From the NCBI GenBank assembly GCA_030840675.1, contig JAVEEA010000094.1, positions 1 through 57,410 of the forward strand: a DNA stretch of 57,410 nt, given 5' to 3'. Shown here one piece after another: positions 45,940 to 54,840 of this stretch. The stretch is from Pyrinomonadaceae bacterium (GTDB taxonomy: Bacteria > Acidobacteriota > Blastocatellia > Pyrinomonadales > Pyrinomonadaceae). The notes below the pieces were generated by a model, which worked only from the letters and a program-made list of their open reading frames with translations, did no database searches and was not told the origin of the DNA. The position numbers and the translations under genes were made by a program. How positions within the stretch are numbered: position 1 is the first letter of the stretch; every line of letters begins with the position of its first letter.

Positions 45940-45950
45940 TGTGTTACACA
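45940..45950. promoter_or_regulatory. Candidate autoregulatory operator of the toxin-antitoxin operon
   Basis: TGTGT-T-ACACA is a perfect 5+1+5 dyad directly upstream of the AGGAGG of the VapB45-like gene. Antitoxins of this kind usually bind such a dyad to repress their operon. It is too close to the ribosome binding site to be part of the core promoter. Confidence 0.35.
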
Positions 45951-46027
45951 AGTAGCGAGCCGCCCGCACGCGATGCGACCAACACCGTGCAGGCAGACAA
46001 GATAAGAAGAGTTATTATCGAGACAGA

Positions 46028-46055
46028 GCCGTGAGCGCCAACTCACGGCTTTTGT
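46028..46055 (+). terminator. Rho-independent terminator-like hairpin
   Basis: GCCGTGAG (46028-46035), a 6-base loop and CTCACGGC (46042-46049) are followed by TTTTGTTTTTG on the plus strand. No plus-strand gene ends here, so it may insulate the toxin-antitoxin promoter or be the end of an unseen RNA. Confidence 0.55.
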
Positions 46056-46565
46056 TTTTGCTTTAATCTTTTACCACGTTTCTGTCGGGGTTTACCGCCA
46101 TCCCTAGCATGAGGGATTGCCGATGAGTTGCTTGTACTCTAAACGCTTCCAAACAATCAAGGAAACTAGCGCCCTAAACCTCTCGGCGTCCGTGCCTTTG
46201 CGTCGATTGACTCTGAAAGCCTATTCGTCAAGGTAGCGGAAAGGTGGAACGGTTCGACGCTGGTATATGTCCCGCCAAGTGTCCGCTTGAGCAAACTCCA
46301 AGAGTTTTCAGTCCCGTTTAGTGTGAACGTGACCGCGAGCGTAATCCTCAGAGTGATTGATCACGTTATGAAATGTATTCCTCTTCCAGGCGATTGTAAG
46401 AGTGAGTTAGGACAGTACCCTGGCAACGGTTTTATGCTGCGCATGAGGCTTTCAGGATATTGGTGCGAGGATGAGCCCCATATCACAAACTAATGTTGCG
46501 CCCGGCAGCTGTTGATTCAAGCCCCCAGTTTTAAAAGCCCGCACACCATAAGCACACAAAATAAG

Positions 46566-46590
46566 AAGGGCATCCGAAGTGAATGCCCTT
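46566..46590 (-). terminator. Terminator of the tRNA-Arg gene
   Basis: Read on the minus strand, AAGGGCAT and ATGCCCTT form an 8-bp stem around a 9-base loop, followed by CTTATTTTG. It lies 15 bases after the tRNA 3' end. Confidence 0.7.
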
Positions 46591-46605
46591 TGCGACTGAT
46601 GTAGT

Positions 46606-46682
46606 TGGTGCACCCGGCATGATTCGAACATGCGACCCCCTGATTCGTAGTCAGGTACTCTATCCAACTGAGCTACGGGTGC
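46606..46682 (-). tRNA. tRNA-Arg (anticodon ACG)
   Basis: The minus strand folds as a full cloverleaf of 77 bases including encoded CCA: acceptor GCACCCG/CGGGTGC, D-arm GCTC/GAGT, anticodon stem CCTGA/TCAGG with loop CTACGAA (anticodon at 46646-46648) and T-arm GCATG/CATGC with TTCGAAT. The A34 would be changed to inosine by TadA. The 3' end points toward the AT-rich toxin-antitoxin segment, a usual integration target, but I found no repeated 3' end there. Confidence 0.95.
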
Positions 46683-46860
46683 GTAATTGCAGTGAAGTTT
46701 GAATATAAAGTCCGGCTATGAGGCTGTCAAGCGAGCGGTCCGAAGCGTGCTCAGCAGCTCTTTCGCGGCAGCGAAGAAAGATTTACAAGTCGGAACCAGG
46801 TGATGGCGTTGGTCGCGAAACTGACGCGGGTCGCCATTGTTTCCGATTCTGTTTTTTGGT

Positions 46861-47889
46861 TCAGCGTGAGAAGTAACCCGGGCGGGTGCGAACAATCACG
46901 TCGGGTTGATCGACTTCAATTCTGATCGCGCGCCACTTGCCGGGCTGTGGCTGGGGTGAATGCGGTTGATAGGCGACGGTGTAGAGCGCGCGCAACTCCG
47001 CCGCTACTTCCACATAGAGTCGGGCCATCTGCTCGAGACGCTGAATGTCGTTGAGCCGGCCGCCGGTGCGATCCGCGAGACTTTGCAGGCGGGTACGCGC
47101 GGCGCTGTAGATTCCCGTGATTACGGGATCGGGTAAGGGCAGTCGTTTGGGATCGCCCGAGGGCAACGCGAGCGGGTAGATCGTCACGCCTTGTTTGTCA
47201 GCCGCGGCTAAAACCGCATTGAGCGTGCTGTTGGCCTTGGCATCGATTGCCGCGATCGCTGCTTCATCGGTGGTCACGCCCGCGAGTGCGGCCCGATCAG
47301 AGTTGCGTAACTGCGTGTCCAGACCGTCCGTCATGACGACGATTGCCTTGCGTCGCTTGCTGCCTTCCTTGTCCAGTTCGTTCAGAGCATATTTCAGCGC
47401 TTCGTAGAAATGCGTTTCGCCCGCGCCCTCGGCGATTTGAATGGCATAGGCCGCCTTCTTGCGATCGGTGGAAAACCCGGCCAGGTTTTTTACCTTCGCG
47501 TTGAACTGGACCACCGCCACGCGATCCTCGGGTGCGAGCGCGTCGAGAAAACGCGCGGCAGCCTGCTTGAACTGGTCGCGAAAGTGATTCGTCGATCCGG
47601 ATGTGTCCAACAGCAAGACCAGACTGAAGGGCGCATAGGTCGGTTCGAAGTGGAGGATGGGTTGCTTAACACCGTCTTCGTAAACGGTGAAGTTCTGTTG
47701 GCCGAGCGTGGTGACAGCGTGCCCGCGCGGATCGACGACGCCGATGTTAAGTTGGACCAGCGATGTATCGGTGCGCACTACGTCATCAGGTTCCTGCGCA
47801 CGCGTCGCGGGCACCGCGAACAGCAGGAACAACGGAAGAAGAGCGACGAGATAACGACGCGGCGTGCTGCTCATAACATTCGGCTTCAT
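46861..47889 (-). CDS. Secreted VWA protein, acidobacterial VWFA-related type
   Basis: The 342-residue product has a signal peptide (about 10-31, ending ATRAQ). A short beta domain follows (VYEDGVKQPILHFEP), then a von Willebrand A domain with the MIDAS triad start D95-T-S97-G-S99 and VMTDGLDT further on. It binds a divalent ion for protein contacts, outside the cytoplasm. This N-terminal FTVYEDG plus VWA layout is the 'VWFA-related' family abundant in Acidobacteria, and it is the best taxonomic hint here. A frame to 48000 exists, but it places the signal peptide too far inside. Confidence 0.85.
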   Translation of the reverse strand: MKPNVMSSTPRRYLVALLPLFLLFAVPATRAQEPDDVVRTDTSLVQLNIGVVDPRGHAVTTLGQQNFTVYEDGVKQPILHFEPTYAPFSLVLLLDTSGSTNHFRDQFKQAAARFLDALAPEDRVAVVQFNAKVKNLAGFSTDRKKAAYAIQIAEGAGETHFYEALKYALNELDKEGSKRRKAIVVMTDGLDTQLRNSDRAALAGVTTDEAAIAAIDAKANSTLNAVLAAADKQGVTIYPLALPSGDPKRLPLPDPVITGIYSAARTRLQSLADRTGGRLNDIQRLEQMARLYVEVAAELRALYTVAYQPHSPQPQPGKWRAIRIEVDQPDVIVRTRPGYFSR

Positions 47890-48174
47890 TGCGAAATTCT
47901 TCCTGGCCTTATCGGGCCCGCCAACGTGCGTCTTTCTTGTCACTCTGTTTACTTTGGTTGCTGACTTATTGAGTATCCCGGCAAGCAAGACTTTTTGCAA
48001 TTGTGCGCGATCCCGTCTGGCCGCGAACGCCTACGAGTAACTCAACCGCGAGTCTACAATCGTCACATTCGGACGCAGCTATGAGCGTTTGAGTTGCTTA
48101 AGTTTCCTGAGGGAGCTTGCCGATGCCGTGGGGAGTAATGCCGCGACAATAATTTTCCCAACGGGGACCTCACT

Positions 48175-48639
48175 ATGTACCGACCAAACTTCTGCGCAAA
48201 CTGTGGTGTGAAAGTCCTGCGACTGCGCTGGCACCTTTGGACGACCCGGCGATTTTGCGACGCTTGTGCTCGACGTTTGCGCAAGGTGCGTTTCCAGTCG
48301 CTATTGTTTACCGGGCTGGCGTTGATCTCCGCCGGTTATCTCGCCGGCCGGGCGCGCCGTCCGGTGGCACCGCCACTCACGATTGAACGTCGAGCCGATT
48401 CACCTCTGAGCGATGTCGGCCCCAGCCACTCTCTGCACGCGCAAGATTCGAGGGCGGAAGATTCGCGTGAGACGCAGCCATCCGCGTCGCCCGCGATCGC
48501 GGAAGACGTCTACCTCTGCGGCGCGCGTACCAAAAAAGGCACGCCCTGTTCGCGACGTGTGCACGGACCGGTACGTTGCTGGCAACACAAAGGCATGCCG
48601 GCGATGTTGCCGCAGGACAAGCTGTTGATAAAGGATTAG
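48175..48639 (+). CDS. Membrane protein with zinc-ribbon and Cys/His C-terminal domain
   Basis: The 154-residue product has an N-terminal ribbon (CANC ... FCDAC, residues 8-36) that should bind zinc. One membrane helix (about 42-60) and a disordered Ser/Asp-rich linker follow. The C-terminal CGARTKKGTPCSRRV...CWQH pattern (about 115-143) is like small zinc-binding domains of phage and plasmid proteins. Function unknown. It ends only 3 bases from the convergent PKD gene. Confidence 0.7.
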   Translation: MYRPNFCANCGVKVLRLRWHLWTTRRFCDACARRLRKVRFQSLLFTGLALISAGYLAGRARRPVAPPLTIERRADSPLSDVGPSHSLHAQDSRAEDSRETQPSASPAIAEDVYLCGARTKKGTPCSRRVHGPVRCWQHKGMPAMLPQDKLLIKD

Positions 48640-48642
48640 CCC

Positions 48643-50388
48643 CTACTTCAGAGTTAGCCAAGCGGTCACATCGGGATCGTAGGACGCGCGGCCGTCAAAA
48701 ACTATGGGGCTGCCGGCAAGTCCGGTATATGGACCACCGATGGAAGCAACCGGCGTTTGCGGCGGTCCGGCGATGCTGACTGTTTTGGTTGCGGTCGCTG
48801 TTTCGCCACCGTCATCGGTCACGGTTAGAGTTACGGTATAAGTTCCGGCGGCACTGTACGCATGCGACGGATTCGCACCGGTGCCGGTCGTGTTGTCTCC
48901 GAAATTCCAATCGTAGCTTTGAATCGAACCATCACTGTCGGCGGCGGTGCTCGCAAACTGGATCGCGGCGCCAGGCGCAGCCTGATACGTACCGGGGATG
49001 CTCACGGTCGGTGGTTGGTTCACGTGGAATGCTTGAATTTCCGTAATCCGACTTTGGCCACCCTGGGCGTTTCTTACGACGACTTGAATCTTGCTGGTTG
49101 TGATGGTGGGGAAAGTGAACTTCCGCCACACCTTATTATTTCCGTTGACCTGCCCACCCGGCACGTTGACCCATGCAGATCCATTCCAATACTGCACGTC
49201 AAAATCAACGATTCCGTAAAGCGTAAAAGTGTCAGTGAGCGTCGGCTCGGTTGAGTTGGTAAAGTTATCCTGAAGTGTGTAAACATTTATCCAATCAATC
49301 GCTTTTGGCGCGCCGAAGTTGATCTCAATCGAATCCGAAAACACACCCGGGGTTCCGTCCATCCAGCCACCACTTCCGGTTCCCCACTGTCCATGAGTAA
49401 ACCCATCAATGATGCTGCTCGCCGGGTAATCTTCATCGAAAGTAGAAGAGGCAGTGGCCAAGGCGCCGCCCGCTTCCGAACCGACGTTCTCGCCCGTCAA
49501 GATTTTCGTGGCGGTGAAGTTGGCATTTACCTGTTTGGTGGTCAGATTGGTGAAGGTTCGGCTGGTCGGTTCAAACGTGTAACCGCTCAACGATGGCGTC
49601 AGAGTAATGTTGCTGTTCGGTGTCAGTCGCGCCAGGTTGTAACGACCATCGGGATGATTTTCAAGGCTGGTGGCGGAAGCACCCGTGATGCTGAAGCTAA
49701 CGTTTCCAACCGGGGCGCCGGCGGCGTCGGTCACGCGACCACTAATCAACGGCTTGCTGATCAGGTCGAGAAACGAATTGGCCCAAACGCGAGCACTTTC
49801 ATCCGGACCGGCTGCCATCTGCTGCAACACCGGAACACTTTTCATTTCATCGATCGCAATCGTGAAGGCAGCCTGCGAATTCAAGGTGCCATAAGTGCCG
49901 GCGAACGTGTAGCTGCCGTCGGCCAATCTTCGGGCAAAAAACTGGGCCAGATTGTCAATTCTCACCTGGACCTGCTGTCCCGGCGCGAGCGTCTGGCTGG
50001 TGGTCGGCTCCACCGTAAAATAAGTTGTGTCGTTGTCCGCAGTGGAGGGGCCGGTGGTGCCGCCACGCGCGTCCCGAAACACTGTTACGCCATTTCCGTC
50101 GTTGGCCGTCGCCGACAATGTTACGGGTATAGGGGTCTGTTCCAGATTCACTATGGTCAGCGGAGTTCCACCCTGGTTTGTTACCGAGAACACCACCGCA
50201 ATCGGTTCGCCCAGGAAGAAACTGCTCTTGGCGGCGCCTGTAGTAGCGTCGACAATCTTGATCTTAAACGCCAGGGAGGACTGTTGTGCTTTCGCACTGA
50301 ACGGGCTTACCAGCACACCGGCGCCGAGAAGTATTACGATCGAAAACGCCACCCATCGGACGTTGTACATTGTGGTTTTAGTCTTCAT
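48643..50388 (-). CDS. Secreted multidomain PKD protein, apparently truncated
   Basis: The 581-residue product has a signal peptide (about 10-35, ending SAKAQ). A BsuPI-like beta domain (about 38-185) is followed by a carboxypeptidase-regulatory-like repeat (about 215-295, ISGRVTDAAGAPVGNVSF), a discoidin-like region (about 300-455) and a PKD domain (about 460-540, YDWNFGDNTTG). A second PKD starts (GGPYTGLAG...RASYDPD) but stops after about 35 residues, where a full one needs about 80. It is an extracellular binding or adhesion protein. Its ATG overlaps the stop of the upstream small gene (TAATG). Confidence 0.8.
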   Translation of the reverse strand: MKTKTTMYNVRWVAFSIVILLGAGVLVSPFSAKAQQSSLAFKIKIVDATTGAAKSSFFLGEPIAVVFSVTNQGGTPLTIVNLEQTPIPVTLSATANDGNGVTVFRDARGGTTGPSTADNDTTYFTVEPTTSQTLAPGQQVQVRIDNLAQFFARRLADGSYTFAGTYGTLNSQAAFTIAIDEMKSVPVLQQMAAGPDESARVWANSFLDLISKPLISGRVTDAAGAPVGNVSFSITGASATSLENHPDGRYNLARLTPNSNITLTPSLSGYTFEPTSRTFTNLTTKQVNANFTATKILTGENVGSEAGGALATASSTFDEDYPASSIIDGFTHGQWGTGSGGWMDGTPGVFSDSIEINFGAPKAIDWINVYTLQDNFTNSTEPTLTDTFTLYGIVDFDVQYWNGSAWVNVPGGQVNGNNKVWRKFTFPTITTSKIQVVVRNAQGGQSRITEIQAFHVNQPPTVSIPGTYQAAPGAAIQFASTAADSDGSIQSYDWNFGDNTTGTGANPSHAYSAAGTYTVTLTVTDDGGETATATKTVSIAGPPQTPVASIGGPYTGLAGSPIVFDGRASYDPDVTAWLTLK

Positions 50389-50723
50389 TACCGCTTTCTC
50401 CCCCTGAGCCTCAAGATGCTGTCCGGAGAGAACTCCGCTGTTAAGGCTGATCTATGCATCAGACCATCAATCCAATGGTCTTTCTCGTTCGGATTGAGTT
50501 CGTTCGCTGGGCCAAACAGCACGTGATCGCTGGCGTGACCAACTTCGTGCCGGCCTACTCTCTGCTTTCTTAGCTGATCAGGAACGTTGCTAAACATGAA
50601 GCAGAACTTCTGCTGTCCCAGGCTCGTCTCAAAACCCTGAACGGGGACGCGTACACCAGCGGCGTTCGCTGCCATCCAAAGGCCGTCTGCATCAAACGGA
50701 GAAAGCCAAAAAGTTTTGGTCAC
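50388..50723 (-). CDS. Small HEVGH-containing protein, metallopeptidase fragment
   Basis: The 111-residue frame begins at GTG. It holds HEVGHASDH, which fits the first two zinc ligands and the catalytic Glu of a matrixin-like metalloprotease, followed by an acidic segment and GLMH, which could be a Met-turn. It has no signal peptide, so it may be the C-terminal part of a broken gene. Its stop overlaps the start of the PKD gene (TAATG), which argues that it is translated. Confidence 0.5.
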   Translation of the reverse strand: MTKTFWLSPFDADGLWMAANAAGVRVPVQGFETSLGQQKFCFMFSNVPDQLRKQRVGRHEVGHASDHVLFGPANELNPNEKDHWIDGLMHRSALTAEFSPDSILRLRGRKR

Positions 50724-50906
50724 CTGTCCCGGAGAGTTAGGCGGGCGGATGATTGACGGCGTCCTCCTGAGCGGCGTAGTCTATCGCCGACGTGCCGGCG
50801 TCCTCATCTCGATCCCGTTTGTTGACCACCAAGGGCCGGCGCTTTTTGCTCGCATGATTGATTCTTAAATCCGACGCAAACTCAGCATGGCCCAGGAGCG
50901 CAACAG

Positions 50907-52175
50907 ATGGCCCAGATGCTTCTCACCTTCCTAACCAGAGTCAAGCCGGACAAGCTCGACGAGCTCCGCGGTATTCTCGACAACGACATTGCCGCCAACC
51001 TGCTCGACAACCCTTATCTGCCGTTCCCTTCGCTGACGCGACTCCATTTTGCGAGCTTGTTTCTTGACGAAGGCACGACCTACGGTTCGTACCTCGTGTT
51101 TGAAAATAATTTCGACGGCCCGCTCGATGATTATCTCGCCGAACTCTACACTCAGGCTGCGCCGGGACTACATCGCATTTATGGTTGTTGTCTCGATTAT
51201 ACCGCGGCCAGCGCGGCTGATCGTGAAGGCATACTAGCGTACCTACGCAAACATATCGTCCGGCCGAACGCTTACCATATCGGCAATCCCGGACGCAGCG
51301 TCGCTCGCACCCTCAGGGAAAGCGGCCTGCGCGACAGACTTGAGAGTTTTCTCGATGACTTCGTGCGCGCAGAACCGAGCGGGCAACAACCAGGATTGAT
51401 TCGGAAAAAGGTCCAGGACTTCATTCGCGACGAGCCGGAGTCTGCCTGGGTCGCGCAGGCTGAGCCGCGACAAACTCGGAGGGAGTGGTTCACGCCGCGT
51501 CTCAAGCTTGGCCTTCTCATAGTGGCGGCATTTCTGCTGCTGCCAATACTAATTCCCGTCGCGATCATTTGGGCCGTGGTGCTCCGATATAAGGAGAAGC
51601 GGGACCCGGTGCCTGATAAATTCGACGACATCGTCAGGCGGGTCGGCGGTCTGGTAGAGCGCGAGGACCGAACGCACGTTGTGCAAAACCACCTGGCGCA
51701 CATGACCGTGTTAAAGCCGGGCCTGTTCCGGCGATGCACGCTGTGGCTCGTGCTCTGGCTCGTCAACTTCGTCGCTCGCACTTCTGATAAGGGTAAGCTC
51801 AGCGGTATTCCGAGTATCCACTATGCGCATTGGTCAATGATCGACAATGGGAGACGGCTTCTTTTTGTCAGCAATTTTGACGGGAGCTGGGAAAACTATC
51901 TCGACGACTTCATTGACAAAGCGAGTTACGGGTTAACCGCCGTCTGGAGTAACACCCAGCACTTCCCCAGGACTTTCTTCTTATTTGGACAGGGTGCCGA
52001 CGATGGGAGTCGCTTCAAGGCCTGGGCCCGCGACAAGCAGGTCTACACAAACGTTTGGTATTGCGCCTACCCCTCGTTAACGGTCGAGACGATCGACAAC
52101 AATAGCGACATTCGCGAACAGTTGTACGCGGCGGCGGATGAATCCGCGGCGCGCGAATGGCTGTGGCGTTTCTGA
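50907..52175 (+). CDS. Membrane protein with duplicated soluble domain, DyP neighbour
   Basis: The 422-residue product has a hydrophobic region at about 196-226 and a second shorter one near 275-290. The flanks look like two copies of one domain: LVFENNFDGPLDDYLAEL in the first half matches LFVSNFDGSWENYLDDFI in the second, and each is followed by a GL..-type helix. The pattern is like ferredoxin-like or dimeric alpha-beta barrel folds, the fold of DyP itself. AGGAG lies 8 bases upstream. It is followed after 24 bases by the DyP peroxidase gene, so a membrane partner of that enzyme is likely. The family is not one I can name. Confidence 0.7.
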   Translation: MAQMLLTFLTRVKPDKLDELRGILDNDIAANLLDNPYLPFPSLTRLHFASLFLDEGTTYGSYLVFENNFDGPLDDYLAELYTQAAPGLHRIYGCCLDYTAASAADREGILAYLRKHIVRPNAYHIGNPGRSVARTLRESGLRDRLESFLDDFVRAEPSGQQPGLIRKKVQDFIRDEPESAWVAQAEPRQTRREWFTPRLKLGLLIVAAFLLLPILIPVAIIWAVVLRYKEKRDPVPDKFDDIVRRVGGLVEREDRTHVVQNHLAHMTVLKPGLFRRCTLWLVLWLVNFVARTSDKGKLSGIPSIHYAHWSMIDNGRRLLFVSNFDGSWENYLDDFIDKASYGLTAVWSNTQHFPRTFFLFGQGADDGSRFKAWARDKQVYTNVWYCAYPSLTVETIDNNSDIREQLYAAADESAAREWLWRF

Positions 52176-52199
52176 CGAGTAGGGGAGACGGAGGAAGCA

Positions 52200-53627
52200 A
52201 TGGTCGAATTGAAACCGGAAGACATGAAAGACATCCAGGGCTTCGTCATGAGCGGCTATGCTCATCTGCCTTGTGTGAGTTATCAGATGCTGAGCGTAGT
52301 GAATGCCACGGCCGCTCGCGGCTGGCTCCGGAACCTCGTCTCCGCAGTCACGACCAGCGAAGGCAAACAGGATATCTCAAGCTTGAACGTCGCCCTTACC
52401 TACCACGGCCTAACGGCACTCGGCCTGGAAACGTCAGCGCTTGAAAGCTTCTCCCGACCATTTATCGAAGGCATGGCGACGCCTCATCGCTCGCGGATTC
52501 TCGGGGATAATAATGATGACAACACTCCAGACAAGTGGGACTGGGGCGGTAACAACTCAGAACCTATTGACATTCTGCTCCTGCTTTTTGCCCAGGACGA
52601 ACCCACGCTCGATTCGGTGATCAAGGACCAGCAGGCTAAATACCAAACCGGCGGTCTTGCCAAAGTGGTAGCGCTGGGAGCCGGACGACAACCTGACATC
52701 CACGAACACTTCGGATTTGCCGATGGCCTGGGCCAACCAGCTATTGAAGGCACTTTCCAGACGAAAGACGCGCCGGCAGGAAATGTGATCAAGGCAGGCG
52801 AGATGCTGCTCAGCTACATCAACGATTATGGCAAGCCCGCGGAGAGTCCAATGGTAAGTCTGGCGAGCGATCGAAATGGCCTGTTGCCGGAACCGCCGCC
52901 ACTAACGGAAAGCAACAGCGCGCAACCGGCAACTCGTGATCTGGGGCGCAACGGCAGCTATCTGGTCTTCCGTCAGTTGGCACAACACGTCGCCAGGTTC
53001 TGCCAGTTCCTCGAGGAAGCAACGCTGCAACCCGACGGTCAGTTGGATCCTGCGGCGAGTACGAAGTTGGCGGCCAAGTTTGTAGGACGTTGGCAAAGTG
53101 GCGCTCCGCTGGTCATGTCGCCCGACGCGGACAATCCGGATCTCGCTAAGGCGGACGACTTCGCCTACCGCGACATTGACGACCGCGGTTTCAAATGTCC
53201 CATCGGTTCGCACATCCGGCGTTCAAATCCGCGCGACTCGCTCGGTCCCACTGCCGCCAAGGCCAAGGTAACGGCGAATCGGCACCGAATATTACGGCGC
53301 GGCCGCTCTTACGGGGACCGCCCGAAGGACCGGCTCGTTGATGATGGAGTCGCGCGCGGACTACACTTCCTTTGTCTCAACAGCGATATAGAGAGGCAGT
53401 TTGAATTCGTTCAGCAGACGTGGTGTAACAATCCGGTCTTTGGTGGACTTAATGGCGAAGTCGATCCACTCGTTGGAAATTTAACCAGGGGCGACGAGAT
53501 ATTTACAGTGCAAGCCGATCCATTACGCACTCGAGTCCACAACCTGGAACGCTTTGTGACGGTTAAAGGAGGCGCCTACTTCTTCTTGCCCAGCATGAGT
53601 GCTCTGCGCTATCTCGCCGCCTTGTAG
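52200..53627 (+). CDS. DyP-type heme peroxidase
   Basis: The 475-residue cytoplasmic-looking product has no Tat or Sec signal. The distal motif GFADG (D175) and the proximal heme ligand H338 in GSHIRRSNPRDS are intact, followed by a heme-pocket segment (NRHRILRRGRSYG) seen in DyP enzymes. It uses peroxide to oxidise dyes, phenols or a natural partner. A GGAGG precedes the start. It is co-oriented with the duplicated membrane protein, 24 bases upstream. No encapsulin gene is visible. Confidence 0.92.
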   Translation: MVELKPEDMKDIQGFVMSGYAHLPCVSYQMLSVVNATAARGWLRNLVSAVTTSEGKQDISSLNVALTYHGLTALGLETSALESFSRPFIEGMATPHRSRILGDNNDDNTPDKWDWGGNNSEPIDILLLLFAQDEPTLDSVIKDQQAKYQTGGLAKVVALGAGRQPDIHEHFGFADGLGQPAIEGTFQTKDAPAGNVIKAGEMLLSYINDYGKPAESPMVSLASDRNGLLPEPPPLTESNSAQPATRDLGRNGSYLVFRQLAQHVARFCQFLEEATLQPDGQLDPAASTKLAAKFVGRWQSGAPLVMSPDADNPDLAKADDFAYRDIDDRGFKCPIGSHIRRSNPRDSLGPTAAKAKVTANRHRILRRGRSYGDRPKDRLVDDGVARGLHFLCLNSDIERQFEFVQQTWCNNPVFGGLNGEVDPLVGNLTRGDEIFTVQADPLRTRVHNLERFVTVKGGAYFFLPSMSALRYLAAL

Positions 53628-53901
53628 CTACCTTCAAGCAATCCTCTCAATCAAGCAGCAACCCGAACCCTGTTAACCAACAGGTTGCCAGTTGGGTTGT
53701 GACACCGAAGCGCCCGGCCGTCCAGGTTCTGACTTTTTCATTCTTTGACGGCGCACAGGTTATGCGTTTCGACGTTAGAAACTCAAGATGTTAATCATGA
53801 CAGCCCACGCGCCGCGGCCTCGGGAATCGTGCGTGGCGGAATAACTTCGCGTGGGAATTAGCCAACTGGGTGCCGGTGACGCTACACTCTTAGCACCTCG
53901 T

Positions 53902-54840
53902 ATGACGCCACAGAAAGACCCGTTACTAAGCGTTGTGATGCCGGTGTACAACGCGCTGCCTTTTCTCGATGCCAGCGTTGAAAGCATTCTCAATCAGACG
54001 TGCCACGATTTCGAATTTGTCATTTTCGATGATGCGTCTTCGGATGGTTCCGGCGAACGTTTGCACGAATGGGCGCGCCGCGATCCTCGCATCAAATTGC
54101 ATCGCAGCGAAAAGCGACTCGGCCTGTCAGGAAGTTCCAATGCGGTGGTGGCCAACTCGCGCGCCGAAATCGTCGCCCGCATGGATGCGGATGACATCGC
54201 GCACCCTGATCGACTCCAGCGGCAACTTGAGGTTATTGCGCCCGCTCCGGACGTTGCCGTAATCGGTACGCTTTGCGATGGGATCGATAACGTGGGTCGA
54301 GTGGTGCGGCCGCGCGATCGCTGGCGGCTGGTGCGCCGTTCCGCTTACATTCCTTTTCCGCATGGCTCCGCTATGTTTCGTCGCACGGTGTTTGACGCAG
54401 TTGGCGGTTACCACGAAAAAGCTGACGGCGGCGGCGAAGATCAGGATCTCTTTGCGCGCATGGCGGCACAAGGTCGCGTGCTGACCCTGCCGGACGTTTT
54501 GTACAGTTACCGTTATCACTCCAGCAACGCCACGCTCTTTAACGGCACGCGCGCGGTCCATGAACATCGTCCGGAAAACGGTAATGGACTGGCGGCCTTT
54601 TACATGATGGGGGCGATGCGGTTATGGGCCGGCGATCCACCGATGCTGCTCAAGCCGATGCTTCAGAAAAAATCTCTGAAGTGGAACGCACAAACCCTGG
54701 CCATCTTCGCTTCCGCATTCTGGGGCCACGTTAGCCCACCAACTCTCCGAACTTTCCTGCGTTCTTCGATCCGCTTCCGCGATCTGCTGGCCGGCATTTG
54801 TGTAAAGGACGGGAGACCTCGCGAATGGCGCTCCGAGTAG
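53902..54840 (+). CDS. Family 2 glycosyltransferase
   Basis: The 312-residue product shows the GT-A fold: VVMPVYNALPFLDASVESIL at the start, FDDASSDGS, the metal/nucleotide motif MDADDIAHPDRL and a catalytic-base region GGGEDQDLFARM. It transfers a sugar from a nucleotide-sugar to a glycan. The frame is open from GTG 53851, but neither start has a good ribosome binding site. It overlaps the oxidoreductase gene by 16 bases. Confidence 0.88.
   Translation: MTPQKDPLLSVVMPVYNALPFLDASVESILNQTCHDFEFVIFDDASSDGSGERLHEWARRDPRIKLHRSEKRLGLSGSSNAVVANSRAEIVARMDADDIAHPDRLQRQLEVIAPAPDVAVIGTLCDGIDNVGRVVRPRDRWRLVRRSAYIPFPHGSAMFRRTVFDAVGGYHEKADGGGEDQDLFARMAAQGRVLTLPDVLYSYRYHSSNATLFNGTRAVHEHRPENGNGLAAFYMMGAMRLWAGDPPMLLKPMLQKKSLKWNAQTLAIFASAFWGHVSPPTLRTFLRSSIRFRDLLAGICVKDGRPREWRSE

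Larger units (their letters stand above)
45928..46605. other. Intergenic region between toxin-antitoxin operon and tRNA
   Basis: These 678 bases are more AT-rich than most of the window. They hold a candidate operator (45940-45950), a hairpin with a T-run (46028-46055) and the tRNA terminator (46566-46590). A 68-codon frame at 46287-46493 starts at TTG and has no recognisable domain; it may be a remnant of mobile DNA. Confidence 0.5.

Noticed and set aside
46287..46493. 68-codon frame between the toxin-antitoxin operon and the tRNA
   Set aside because: TTG start, no recognised domain and no partner gene. It may be a remnant but cannot be supported.
49393..50526. 377-codon plus-strand frame opposite the PKD protein
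   Set aside because: Composition typical of an antisense shadow. The minus strand has a signal peptide and clear PKD, carboxypeptidase-regulatory-like and discoidin-like domains.
53666..53686. Hairpin after the DyP gene
   Set aside because: The stem has a bulge and no T-tract follows, so a terminator call is not supported.
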